A DNA stretch of 13,639 nt from UBA1756 sp045627805. GTDB lineage: Bacteria > Bacteroidota > Bacteroidia > Bacteroidales > WCHB1-69. Shown here in pieces: positions 1 through 7,130 of the stretch. Within the stretch, counting starts at the first letter, position 1; each line of letters opens with the position of its first letter. The DNA lies in contig JAZQOJ010000092.1 of the NCBI GenBank assembly GCA_045627805.1, forward strand, positions 1 to 13,639, read 5' to 3'. Made by a program: the position numbers and the translations under genes. The notes beneath the pieces are model-generated. The model was not told where the DNA came from and ran no database searches. It saw nothing but the letters and a program-made list of their open reading frames with translations.

Positions 1-38
1 TTTTAAGTCCCTCGTGTCTACCATTCCACCACCAAGGC
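1..38 (-). tRNA. tRNA-Leu(UAA), 5' part, cut by left edge
   Basis: Read on the minus strand from 38 downward, the sequence has the 5' part of a leucine tRNA. The acceptor 5' strand is GCCTTGG, followed by TG at positions 8-9. The D arm has GTG pairing with CAC around a loop containing GGTAGA. The anticodon arm starts AGGGA, followed by the loop CTTAAAA, giving anticodon UAA. The class II D arm with GGTGGAATGGTAGACAC is typical of bacterial tRNA-Leu. The 3' half (rest of the anticodon stem, long variable arm, T arm, acceptor 3' strand) lies beyond the left edge. A -7 box at 71-78 on the same strand fits as its promoter, giving a short leader of about 25 to 30 bases. Not seen: the complementary TCCCT of the anticodon stem, which would confirm the call. 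Confidence 0.88.
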
Positions 39-70
39 AACCTCAATGAACGTTTCGCTTTTTGAGACTG

Positions 71-78
71 CAAAAATA
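71..78 (-). promoter_or_regulatory. Bacteroidota -7 box (TATTTTTG) for the tRNA-Leu gene
   Basis: On the minus strand the bases read TATTTTTG followed by C, matching the TAnnTTTG consensus of the primary sigma factor in this phylum. It lies 32 bases upstream of the tRNA 5' end. A TTTG at 94-97 is too close (15-base spacer) for a good -33 element. Confidence 0.6.
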
Positions 79-159
79 CAATTTTTTTCAATGCAAACAC
101 ACGTCCGTCAATTTTTTTTTGATTTTTTTTGTTCCATTAGCAAACTCGTTGATTTTTCG

Positions 160-167
160 TATCTTTG
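160..167 (+). promoter_or_regulatory. -7 box (TATCTTTG) upstream of the YiiX-like lipoprotein gene
   Basis: TATCTTTGC matches the TAnnTTTG promoter box. Transcription would begin near 174, giving an unusually long leader of about 190 bases before the start codon at 363. No clear -33 TTTG is seen at the expected distance. Confidence 0.5.
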
Positions 168-362
168 CCAATCAATTTTTAGATGGGATGCACGATTTTT
201 CTCTTTTTTCTGGCTCGCTCTCTCCGCTTAATGATGGCAGTTTTAGCGTTTTTGTTCCCGTTGGGCTGCTTTTTCTTTCATTTTCAGAACTGAATCCAGG
301 AAAAGTCGCAAGTTATCCTTCATATTTCAATGAAATATTTATCAATCAATAAATAAAATAAA

Positions 363-1067
363 ATGAGAAGTTACATAAGTGGTTCATTTTTTGGGGGCCT
401 CATTTTGATTCTATTGGCGGCTTGTGCGCCGAAACCAGACGTTCAGGAGTCTGGAAATCAGGTTGCGGTTGATTCAACCGCTCTTCAATCGGGCGATCTT
501 CTTTTCGTGGGTTTGCCGATGAGTTACACGTTGGACCCAGCGGCCGAAAACGAGCCCGCCACACTGGAAACCTGTGCGGGCGATTCGCTCAACGTGATTC
601 ACGTCGCTATTTTGGAGGTGTGCGGCGATAGCGTGTGGGTAATCGACGCCACGCTCAAGCACAACGTGGACCGCTATCCGCTTGATACTTTCCTCACCGA
701 CTTCACTTTGCCCGACGGCTCGCTTCCCCTCTTTTATGTGATGCGTTTGCGCGATAACCACAACGCCGCGCAATTCGTTGCCAATGCCAAGCAGTTCATC
801 GGGCGGCTCTACGACTGCCAGTTCCTTGCCGACAACGAGGCCCAGTTTTGTAGCGAACTGGTGCGAAACAGTTACGTCAACCCCGACGGCTCTTTCATCT
901 TTGAGGAATATCCGATGGATTTTCAGAAAAAAGACGGCACGTTCCCCCTTTATTGGCAGCAGTTGTTCCAATTGATCGGGCAGCAAATTCCGCAGGCAAA
1001 GTCGGGCACCACGCCCGCCCAAATGATGTGCGAGCCGGTGCTCAAGCCGGTGCGCGTGGGAATCTGA
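363..1067 (+). CDS. Lipoprotein of the YiiX/YaeF permuted papain-like (NlpC/P60-related) amidase family
   Basis: A 234-residue protein. The N-terminus is a lipoprotein signal peptide with lipobox L18-A-A-C21, so the mature protein should be anchored to a membrane by C21. The body matches the YiiX-like circularly permuted papain fold. An SGDLLFVG strand (43-50) starts the domain, a candidate catalytic His lies in VIHVAI (H80), and a candidate catalytic Cys lies in QFCSELV (C163). The His-before-Cys order is the mark of the permuted family. Known relatives are thought to cleave amide bonds in peptidoglycan or lipids, but the substrate of this group is largely unestablished, so only an envelope cysteine amidase or peptidase is inferred. 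The start ATG follows an AT-rich leader without a Shine-Dalgarno sequence, as usual here. It has its own promoter candidate, and the next gene is 143 bases downstream with another promoter, so it is probably monocistronic. Confidence 0.75.
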   Translation: MRSYISGSFFGGLILILLAACAPKPDVQESGNQVAVDSTALQSGDLLFVGLPMSYTLDPAAENEPATLETCAGDSLNVIHVAILEVCGDSVWVIDATLKHNVDRYPLDTFLTDFTLPDGSLPLFYVMRLRDNHNAAQFVANAKQFIGRLYDCQFLADNEAQFCSELVRNSYVNPDGSFIFEEYPMDFQKKDGTFPLYWQQLFQLIGQQIPQAKSGTTPAQMMCEPVLKPVRVGI

Positions 1068-1118
1068 TTTTCCGCCATTCCCATTATCGAAAGTTCGCCA
1101 AAGTCTCAAGTTAACAAG

Positions 1119-1139
1119 GCGAAAAGGCACATTTTTCGC
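1119..1139 (+). terminator. Weak hairpin, possible terminator after the YiiX-like gene
   Basis: GCGAAAA (1119-1125) pairs with TTTTCGC (1133-1139) around a 7-base loop, 51 bases after the stop codon. The stem is AT-rich and is not followed by a T run, so termination is uncertain. Confidence 0.3.
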
Positions 1140-1186
1140 AATAAAATGAAATATTGTGCACGCTCCTCCGTTTTGTAATTTTATTG

Positions 1187-1194
1187 TATTTTTG
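1187..1194 (+). promoter_or_regulatory. -7 box (TATTTTTG) of the C10/S41 protease operon
   Basis: TATTTTTGC lies 16 bases before the start codon at 1211, which implies a very short leader of roughly 10 bases. A TTTG at 1172-1175 is too close (11-base spacer) to be a normal -33 element. Confidence 0.55.
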
Positions 1195-1210
1195 CATCCT
1201 TTATTAAATA

Positions 1211-3343
1211 ATGAATGATAAAATGAAAAAAATTGGACTGATACTCATTCTCATCGCCATTTTCTGTGTGAATTCTTTTGCGGGAAAAGTTCCTGTGCAA
1301 CAAGCTATTGATATGGGAATCAATGCGTTTCATCAGCGAGTTTTGTCTTCATCAATAGAAGTGAAAAACATTGACTATTGTGTGGAGGCGGGCGACACTT
1401 TGATGGTGGTGCTCAACTTTGCAGAAGGCGGTTTCCTGATTATCGGAACCGAAGATGCTTTTGAGCCGGTGCTTGCCTATTCTCCCGACGGGGATTTCAA
1501 CCTTCGGAATATGGCTCCGGGAGCACGGTTCTGGCTCGACAATTATGCGGGAATCCTATCGCAACTGCGCAAGTCGGGCGCTTCCGCCGACGAGTCGGTG
1601 GCGGCAAAGTGGAACGAGCTTCAGCGCCCCGATTCCAAGGGCACGCGCTCAATCGTTGTCAGTCCGCTGCTCGCTTCCAAATGGAATCAGTCGCAATACT
1701 ACAACGACCTGTGTCCAGCCGACGAGGATTCACCTGTCGGCTACGGCGGACACGTGCCGTGTGGCTGCGTGGCGTTGGCAATGGCCTCCATTATCCACTA
1801 TTTCCGCTATCCTGAGACTTCTCAAGGCGGCACCCACGGCTATTACTCCAATTATGGATACTTGTCGGTGAATTATAGCAATCAGCATTACAGCTACGAC
1901 GCAATGCCATACAGTTTGATAAAAGCCAACAATGAGGTGGCGAAACTGATTTACCATTGTGGGGTGGCGGTGGATATGAGCTATTATCCTGATGGCTCCG
2001 GAGCGCAGTCGAGCGATGCTCGCGATGTTCTTAAGAACAACTACAAATATTCTTCCGACATTCAAGCCGTGAATCGCAGCGGCTGGTGGGGTGGCGGTTA
2101 TAGCAATTCGGAGTGGATTGCCCTGCTCAAAGAGGACCTCGACAACCATTATCCCATTCTTTATTCTGGTTATAATGATGAGGGCGGCCACGCTTTCGTT
2201 TGCGATGGCTACGATTCCGACAACCTTTTCCACTTCAACTTCGGCTGGGGCGGCACCAACAACGGTTATTTCACAGTAAATAGCAATGATGAAAACAATG
2301 CGGGCGGATTCGGTTCCGGGCAAGACATCGTGTGCCACATTCATCCGCCGCTCAACTCCTATCCGACCTTCTGCTCATCCACCACTATCAATGCCTCGGC
2401 TGGCTCGCTCGAAGATGGTAGCGGACCGCTTGATTACCAGAACAATGCGAATTGCACTTACATCATCCGCCCCGAAAACGGAAAGTCGGTGACCATTCAG
2501 TTGGACGCTTTGGATTTGGAAGAAAATCACGACTTCTTGAAAATCTGGAACGGGGATCCGAACGATGGCGGCACGCTGGTTGCCACCTACACCGGCACCT
2601 CGTTCAATCCGACGGAGTCGCATTATGTAGCAGGTCCCGCTGCCTACATCACTTTCACCACCGACGGCGCGGGCACTGCCGCTGGCTGGAAACTCCATTT
2701 CAACGCCCGTCGCTATGTTTCTTGTCAAAGCAGTCACAACTTTGTCGCCAAAACGGGCGAATTTGAAGATGGCAGTGGCGAAGAAACTTACGCTGCCGAC
2801 GCCAACTGCTCCTGGAACATCAAGCCCGCCAACGCTTCCTACATTCTGCTCCACTTCACCAACTTCGACCTGAGTCCGGAAGACGAAGTGACGATTTATG
2901 ATGGACTTAACACGAGCACTGCCAACGTGTTGGCAACCTACACGGGCAGCACACTTCCCGCCAACGTAGCCAGTTACACCGGCACGATGAAGGTGGCTTT
3001 CAAAAGCGACAACTACATTGAAAGAGCAGGTTTTGCCGCCACTTGGACCTCCGACGGCGACGAGCCCACCGACATTGAGAGTTACACCGCCAGCAGCGAC
3101 GTGGATTTCGATGTTTATCCGAATCCCGCCACCAACCGCGTGATGTTCACCATTCCCGCTCAATTTCAAAACGCTACCCTGCGTCTCTCTGACCTCAGCG
3201 GGCGACTCATACGCAATATCGTGGGCGTTCAAGCCGACCGCCGCTGCGAAATGAACGTCAGCGACCTGCCCAATGGCGTTTATCTGATTACGCTATCCAA
3301 TTCTCAAAATATCATCTCTAAAAAATTGGTTATCAATAAATAA
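1211..3343 (+). CDS. Secreted C10 family cysteine protease (streptopain/interpain-like) with two CUB domains and T9SS sorting domain
   Basis: A 710-residue multidomain secreted zymogen. Residues 1-24 form a signal peptide; M5 is an alternative start that leaves it intact. A Spi-type inhibitory propeptide covers about 26-145. The C10 catalytic domain spans about 150-385. It has the PLLASKWNQ entry motif (W158, Q160), nucleophile C186 in GCVALAMASII, H327 in GGHAFVCDGY and W346 in FNFGWGG. Two CUB domains follow (about 388-498 and 505-612). Both start at a Cys, carry EDGSG and then ANC, and end in the usual hydrophobic strand. From about 630 a T9SS type A sorting domain follows, with YPNP at 636-639, a central LSDLSGRLI strand and the ending NGVYLITL...KKLVINK. 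Export by Sec and then T9SS to the cell surface is therefore expected. Relatives include streptopain SpeB and interpain A, which degrade host proteins; the target here is unknown. The stop overlaps the start of the S41 gene, so the two are translationally coupled. Confidence 0.9.
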   Translation: MNDKMKKIGLILILIAIFCVNSFAGKVPVQQAIDMGINAFHQRVLSSSIEVKNIDYCVEAGDTLMVVLNFAEGGFLIIGTEDAFEPVLAYSPDGDFNLRNMAPGARFWLDNYAGILSQLRKSGASADESVAAKWNELQRPDSKGTRSIVVSPLLASKWNQSQYYNDLCPADEDSPVGYGGHVPCGCVALAMASIIHYFRYPETSQGGTHGYYSNYGYLSVNYSNQHYSYDAMPYSLIKANNEVAKLIYHCGVAVDMSYYPDGSGAQSSDARDVLKNNYKYSSDIQAVNRSGWWGGGYSNSEWIALLKEDLDNHYPILYSGYNDEGGHAFVCDGYDSDNLFHFNFGWGGTNNGYFTVNSNDENNAGGFGSGQDIVCHIHPPLNSYPTFCSSTTINASAGSLEDGSGPLDYQNNANCTYIIRPENGKSVTIQLDALDLEENHDFLKIWNGDPNDGGTLVATYTGTSFNPTESHYVAGPAAYITFTTDGAGTAAGWKLHFNARRYVSCQSSHNFVAKTGEFEDGSGEETYAADANCSWNIKPANASYILLHFTNFDLSPEDEVTIYDGLNTSTANVLATYTGSTLPANVASYTGTMKVAFKSDNYIERAGFAATWTSDGDEPTDIESYTASSDVDFDVYPNPATNRVMFTIPAQFQNATLRLSDLSGRLIRNIVGVQADRRCEMNVSDLPNGVYLITLSNSQNIISKKLVINK

Positions 3344-4923
3344 TGAAAGATCCTAATCGCTGGCTTCTCCCCATCGTCACCTTTTTGGCAGGGATTGCTC
3401 TCGCTTTATTCTTAGGAAAGAAAATCCATCATTACCAATTGTCAAAATCTCCTGACTTGCAGAAGTTCAGCGAGATTTTGGATTATGTGGACCATTATTA
3501 CCTGGACACTGTGAACCACGACAAATTGTTTGCAGGAGCCATCAACGGAATGCTGCAAACACTTGATCCACACTCTGTTTACGCTTCTGCTGAGGAAAAC
3601 AAGCAGTTTATGGAATCGCTGGAAGGCGCTTTTGAGGGCGTGGGCATTGAGTTCAACATTATGAACGACACCGTAATGGTGGCGGCTACCATTTCGGGTG
3701 GCCCTTCCGAAAAGGTGGGCATCCGCGCCGGCGACCGAATCGTTTCCGTTGACGGCAAGAATATTGCGGGCGTTGGAATTAGCAACGAACAGGTTTTCAA
3801 GACTTTGCGTGGTAAAAAAGGTACCAAAGTCAAGGTCGGCATTCAACGTCCCGGTTTTGCTGAAACCTATTTCTACAACGTGGTGCGCGACCAAATTGAA
3901 ACGCATACGCTCGACGTGGCCTATATGCTCACCTCCTCCATCGGCTATATCAAACTTGACCAGTTCGGCGAAAACACCTACGCCGAATTTGCTACGGCCG
4001 TGGCGCAGCTCAAGGCAAAGGGAATGAAGTCGATGGTGCTGGATTTGCGCGGCAACAGCGGTGGCTTCCTCGGCACCGCCATTGACATTTGCGACGCCTT
4101 CCTGCCCAACAAGGAACTGATTGTATATACCGAAGGTCTCAACACTCGCTCCGACAAGATTTACGCTACTGCGACGGGCTGCTTTGAAACCGGCAAGCTG
4201 GTGGTGCTGATTGACGATTTCAGCGCTTCCGCCAGCGAGATTGTGGCGGGCGCAGTGCAGGACAACGACCGTGGCTTCGTGGTAGGTCGCCGCTCTTTCG
4301 GAAAGGGGCTCGTGCAGCAGCAGTTCAACCTCTCCGACCAGTCGTCGCTCCGGCTGACCGTGGCGCGCTACCATACCCCGTCGGGACGATGCATCCAACG
4401 TGATTACGCCAACGGCATCAACGACTACTACGACGAACTTTACAAGCGTTTCACCAGCGGCGAAATGGATAACGTTGACAGCATCAAGTTCGACAAGAAA
4501 CTCCAATTCAAAACCAAAAAAGGACGCACCGTTTATGGCGGCGGCGGCATTATGCCCGACTATTTCGTTCCCCTTGATAGAGATAGCAACATATTGGCTT
4601 TCAATCAAGTATATAATACCGGATTGTTGATTGAATACGCTTTCAATTACGCCACACAGCACAAAACGCAGTTGCTCAAACAATACCCCACTGCCACCGA
4701 TTTCGTAACGAAAATGCAGCCGTCAGCCGCGATGGTGCAGGATTTTCTGAATTTCTATAAGAAAAAGAAAGGGGCGGTGCAGCTGAATGCCGCTTCGCAA
4801 AAAGAGTTAGCGATTTGGATGAAAGCTCTCATCGGACGAAATCTTTACCGCGCCGACGGCTTCTATCCTGTCATCAACAGTACCGACAAAACGATTCAGA
4901 AAGCGATTGAAGTGCTGAAATAG
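3343..4923 (+). CDS. S41 family C-terminal processing peptidase (Ctp/Prc-like) with PDZ domain
   Basis: A 526-residue serine protease of the tail-specific/CtpA type. The N-terminus has one hydrophobic anchor (about residues 8-25), so the enzyme should face the periplasm. A helical segment (DYVDHYYLDTV ... GMLQTLDPHS) precedes a PDZ domain at about 95-172 that starts at EGVGIEF and has the RAGDRIVSVDG core. The S41 core follows, with the DLRGNSGG motif. The catalytic dyad is S296 in SASASEI and K321 in RSFGKGLVQ, 25 residues apart as in the family, so it should be active. The C-terminal part has GGIMPDYFVP and a helical tail. Such enzymes cut the C-termini of envelope proteins selected by the PDZ domain. 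The ATG shares its A with the last base of the upstream stop codon (TAATG), which fixes this start and indicates coupling to the C10 protease. A link between the two, such as processing or quality control, is inference only. Confidence 0.92.
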   Translation: MKDPNRWLLPIVTFLAGIALALFLGKKIHHYQLSKSPDLQKFSEILDYVDHYYLDTVNHDKLFAGAINGMLQTLDPHSVYASAEENKQFMESLEGAFEGVGIEFNIMNDTVMVAATISGGPSEKVGIRAGDRIVSVDGKNIAGVGISNEQVFKTLRGKKGTKVKVGIQRPGFAETYFYNVVRDQIETHTLDVAYMLTSSIGYIKLDQFGENTYAEFATAVAQLKAKGMKSMVLDLRGNSGGFLGTAIDICDAFLPNKELIVYTEGLNTRSDKIYATATGCFETGKLVVLIDDFSASASEIVAGAVQDNDRGFVVGRRSFGKGLVQQQFNLSDQSSLRLTVARYHTPSGRCIQRDYANGINDYYDELYKRFTSGEMDNVDSIKFDKKLQFKTKKGRTVYGGGGIMPDYFVPLDRDSNILAFNQVYNTGLLIEYAFNYATQHKTQLLKQYPTATDFVTKMQPSAAMVQDFLNFYKKKKGAVQLNAASQKELAIWMKALIGRNLYRADGFYPVINSTDKTIQKAIEVLK

Positions 4924-4941
4924 TGACGGATTTTCGAACAA

Positions 4942-4973
4942 AAAAGTGGAAGCGTAAATGCGCTTCCACTTTT
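4942..4973. terminator. Bidirectional intrinsic terminator between convergent genes
   Basis: AAAAGTGGAAGCG (4942-4954) and CGCTTCCACTTTT (4961-4973) form a perfect 13-bp stem around a 6-base loop. The A run on the left and T run on the right give a U-tailed hairpin on both strands. It sits between the S41 stop (4923) and the stop of the convergent gene (4994) and should serve both. Confidence 0.88.
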
Positions 4974-4993
4974 GATTTTCAAGCTGCAAGAAG

Positions 4994-6502
4994 CTATTCA
5001 ATGCTCATTCCTTCAATCTGGTAGCCGGGTTTCCCATCGGTGCCGAAATACACGTTGTCGCCATCCACCATCCACACGTTTTGAAAGAAATTCTTCTTGG
5101 TATCGCATCTCATCACAACCTTTTTCGTAACCTCGCCGTCGCCCGCGATTTTTGTCAACCGCACGCAGGTTTTTCCATAATTCAAGACGTTGAGAGCGCA
5201 TTCCTTATCGGGTTCGATATTGTTGTTGTAAACCAAGTAAATGTCGTTGCCTTTTTGAAATGCATAGTATGAAATGCCAAAGTCTTCGTACGAATGGTTG
5301 GTGTTCCACGACATTTCTCTCATCGTCGGGGGGCGGTTGGAATTGACTTCCTGCAACTTGCGAATCATCTTGCAGTTATCGCTGTCGCTTTCGCCCTCAC
5401 CGTTGAAATGCTGATACACGATGTCGCTGGCGCGGTTCACATAATAAACGGTGGTTAAATTGCCAGTTTGCTGCGTGCAACGACACCAGGCGCGATGTTC
5501 GCCCAGCATTACGATTTCTCCGTTGTCGAGTTCGAAGATGTTGCGAGCGAGGATTTTGTATTTGAAATTCATCACAAGCATAATCTGGTTCTTGGCGCAT
5601 TGTCCGGAAGGCAGCGCATAATGGTGCTCTTCCACAATGTCTTCGGTGTTAGGGTCGAAAATGTAGGAGAAATAGCCGATGGAGGGCTTTGAGTCGGTTT
5701 CGCCGTAGTAGCCGCCAATAAAGTGCTTGCCATTCTTCAGCAGCAGCATTTTAGCAGAATGGATGCCGCCGAAAGCGGTAGGAGGGATGCGGTACTCCGT
5801 CAGTTCATTATTTGCCGTTATGCAAGCAATGTGCAAAGCGGTACCGGTTTTTTTGCCTGTCGCGAGCAAAAGAACCGTCACCTCGCCGTTATTGGAAATG
5901 GCGACATCCTGGTATTCATATTCGTCGCCATTAATTTGAGGAACAAACGACTGGTAAGCCATCTCGTCGCCCGTTTGATCGTAAATGAACACGTGGCAAG
6001 TGGGCAACTCTTTTTTCGTCATTGAAATCAGCACCACCGCGTGCTTGCTTCCGTCGGGCGACTGCCCCGCATACCACTCCAAATCCTTTGCCGGAAGGGT
6101 GAGCCGATGCTTGAAGTTCAGCGTGGTGGCTGCATCCAGCGGAATGCCTGCCGTGGCAATGGTAAAGCCAGTCTTTCTTTCATAATTGTAAAAAAGGCCA
6201 AAATTCTGGTCGCCTGCCGGGAAAACGCTTATGGGATAATATTCTTCCGTGATAGCGAGCGATTTGAACGTGATCGTGCGACCGTTCTTGTTGTAGATGG
6301 CCAACTGATGTCTGAAATCCTTTTTGCTAAGCGTTTTCGGTGCAATGTACGCCGAAAAGTAGTCGGACTGATTTTCCAAAGGAATGAAATCGTATTTCAA
6401 ATTGGAGTACTCCTTTAGATTGACCGCCTTGCCATTGATGGTTTGTGCAAAACTCAAACTACAGATAATCAAACAAATAAGTGTTGATACTATTGCTTTC
6501 AT
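4994..6502 (-). CDS. Secreted protein of unknown function, possibly beta-propeller-like
   Basis: A 502-residue protein with a clear signal peptide (MKAIVSTLICLIICSLSFA, cleavage before Q20). I do not recognise a named family. The mature part is rich in short beta-strand-like repeats alternating with polar turns. Examples are the DGSKHAVVL, NNGEVTVLLLATG, KNGKHFIGGYYG, DNGEIVMLGEH and KGNDIYLVYNN segments. This pattern is typical of beta-propeller or other all-beta secreted proteins of Bacteroidota. There is no lipobox and no T9SS sorting domain at the C-terminus, so periplasmic location is the simplest guess. A small cysteine cluster (AWCRCTQQ) lies in the middle of the second half. The gene appears monocistronic, with its own -7 box 37 bases upstream and a strong terminator just after the stop. 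Its promoter lies next to a composite intergenic repeat. Confidence 0.8.
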   Translation of the reverse strand: MKAIVSTLICLIICSLSFAQTINGKAVNLKEYSNLKYDFIPLENQSDYFSAYIAPKTLSKKDFRHQLAIYNKNGRTITFKSLAITEEYYPISVFPAGDQNFGLFYNYERKTGFTIATAGIPLDAATTLNFKHRLTLPAKDLEWYAGQSPDGSKHAVVLISMTKKELPTCHVFIYDQTGDEMAYQSFVPQINGDEYEYQDVAISNNGEVTVLLLATGKKTGTALHIACITANNELTEYRIPPTAFGGIHSAKMLLLKNGKHFIGGYYGETDSKPSIGYFSYIFDPNTEDIVEEHHYALPSGQCAKNQIMLVMNFKYKILARNIFELDNGEIVMLGEHRAWCRCTQQTGNLTTVYYVNRASDIVYQHFNGEGESDSDNCKMIRKLQEVNSNRPPTMREMSWNTNHSYEDFGISYYAFQKGNDIYLVYNNNIEPDKECALNVLNYGKTCVRLTKIAGDGEVTKKVVMRCDTKKNFFQNVWMVDGDNVYFGTDGKPGYQIEGMSIE

Positions 6503-6539
6503 AACTAAAATGTTTTAAGATTAACAAAAAAATGACGGG

Positions 6540-6547
6540 CAAAAATA
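6540..6547 (-). promoter_or_regulatory. -7 box (TATTTTTG) of the secreted unknown gene
   Basis: On the minus strand TATTTTTGCC lies 37 bases upstream of the start codon at 6502. The leader would be about 30 bases. No convincing -33 TTTG is visible. Confidence 0.55.
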
Positions 6548-6589
6548 CAAAAAAAATTGGAATCGTCTCATTTCATCTTTTAAATGCAG

Positions 6590-6898
6590 CAGCGCTGAGT
6601 GCGGAGGTTCCGATAATGGGACTTATCCGCATTGCGAAATGGCGCTCAACACATCGCAAATCCCGAATTGTCAGTTCGCGGTAATTAGGACGAGAACAAC
6701 GAGAATGACGAGAACAACGAGAACTGACGAATGAGTGAGCGCAAAGCCAAACTTGTTTGAGCTTTGCCGAGCGAAGAGGAAGAAAAGAAGCGTAGCTTCT
6801 TAATGGCGAGCGCATTTCCTATATCACGTCGCAGGCGGCATTCATCCATTCCACCATTCGTTCATTCATCCCATTAACCGTTTAACCGACGTTAACCG
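6590..6898 (-). repeat. Composite intergenic repeat, copy 1 (minus orientation)
   Basis: Read on the minus strand, three blocks occur in the same order as in the second copy at 10500-10975. The first block (about 6898-6810) contains GGTTAATGG, GGTGGAATGG and GAATGCCGCCTG. The second (about 6803-6722) is a hairpin-rich unit that starts TTAAGAAGC and ends in CACTCATTCGTC. The third (about 6674-6608) begins CTGACAATTCGGGA and continues TTGCGATGTGTTGAGCG. Copy 1 has one hairpin unit where copy 2 has two. Three TTAACCG heptamers sit at its plus-strand right end (6874-6880, 6882-6888, 6892-6898). The element has no believable gene; the open frames through it are by-products of the repeat. Its ends are estimates from matching the two copies by eye. 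Confidence 0.8.
6689..6724. repeat. 18-bp tandem duplication inside the composite repeat
   Basis: GACGAGAACAACGAGAAT (6689-6706) is followed directly by a second copy differing only in its last base (6707-6724). The related string TTCTCGTTGTTCTCG recurs at 10616-10630, next to the hairpin units of the other copy of the element. Confidence 0.85.
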
Positions 6899-6984
6899 TT
6901 TCCACGTCTCATAATTCCCATTACCAGAAAGCACCAGAATCCTGTCACCTATAAAATGACAGCGGAAAATCCAAAATTTTATCG

Positions 6985-6992
6985 TATTTTTG
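6985..6992 (+). promoter_or_regulatory. -7 box (TATTTTTG) for the riboswitch and receptor gene
   Basis: TATTTTTGCC lies 11 bases upstream of the first paired base of the TPP riboswitch, so transcription would begin right at the aptamer. A CTGTCA/TGACAG inverted repeat (6942-6962, 9-base spacer) lies 22 bases upstream of the box. Confidence 0.6.
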
Positions 6993-7002
6993 CCGGCGCA
7001 AA

Positions 7003-7101
7003 TGAAAGGGGTGCCGAATGGCTGAGATCAAACCCAATGAACCTGATGCGGGTAATGCCGACGTAGGGAGATTTAGCAAGATTTTCATTATCCCTCTTTC
7101 A
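7003..7101 (+). promoter_or_regulatory. TPP riboswitch (THI element)
   Basis: The conserved aptamer signature is plainly readable. It has GGGGTGC, then GGCTGAGA (7020-7027), ACCC (7032-7035), GAACCTGAT (7039-7047) and a GCGGGTAATGCCG arm followed by CGTAGGGA (to 7069). The closing P1 helix is formed by TGAAAGGGG (7003-7011) with CCTCTTTCA (7093-7101), one G-U pair included. The aptamer binds thiamine pyrophosphate and normally turns the downstream gene off when the vitamin is plentiful. Only 29 bases separate P1 from the start codon at 7131, and no terminator hairpin with a T run is visible in them. Control at translation initiation is therefore more likely than termination, but this is inference. 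Confidence 0.96.
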
Positions 7102-7130
7102 GTTTTATTCACTTAAAACTTGTAAGAGTT

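Larger units (their letters stand above)
39..362. other. Intergenic region between tRNA-Leu and the first protein gene
   Basis: This stretch holds two divergent -7 boxes (71-78 minus, 160-167 plus) and T-rich runs. No convincing gene is seen. One 36-codon frame (183-293, plus) starts about 10 bases after the likely transcription start and would encode a very hydrophobic peptide. It may be a leader or small membrane protein, or chance. The rest, 294-362, is AT-rich and leads directly into the lipoprotein gene start. Confidence 0.6.

Noticed and set aside
46..352. Overlapping T-rich open frames at the left end (46-231 and 62-352).
   Set aside because: They begin upstream of the promoter box at 160-167, overlap the tRNA promoter, and code for low-complexity Phe/Ser-rich peptides without a recognisable domain.
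6590..6898. Insertion sequence remnant at the composite repeat.
   Set aside because: No transposase fragment or clear terminal inverted repeats were found by eye; kept as a non-coding repeat instead.
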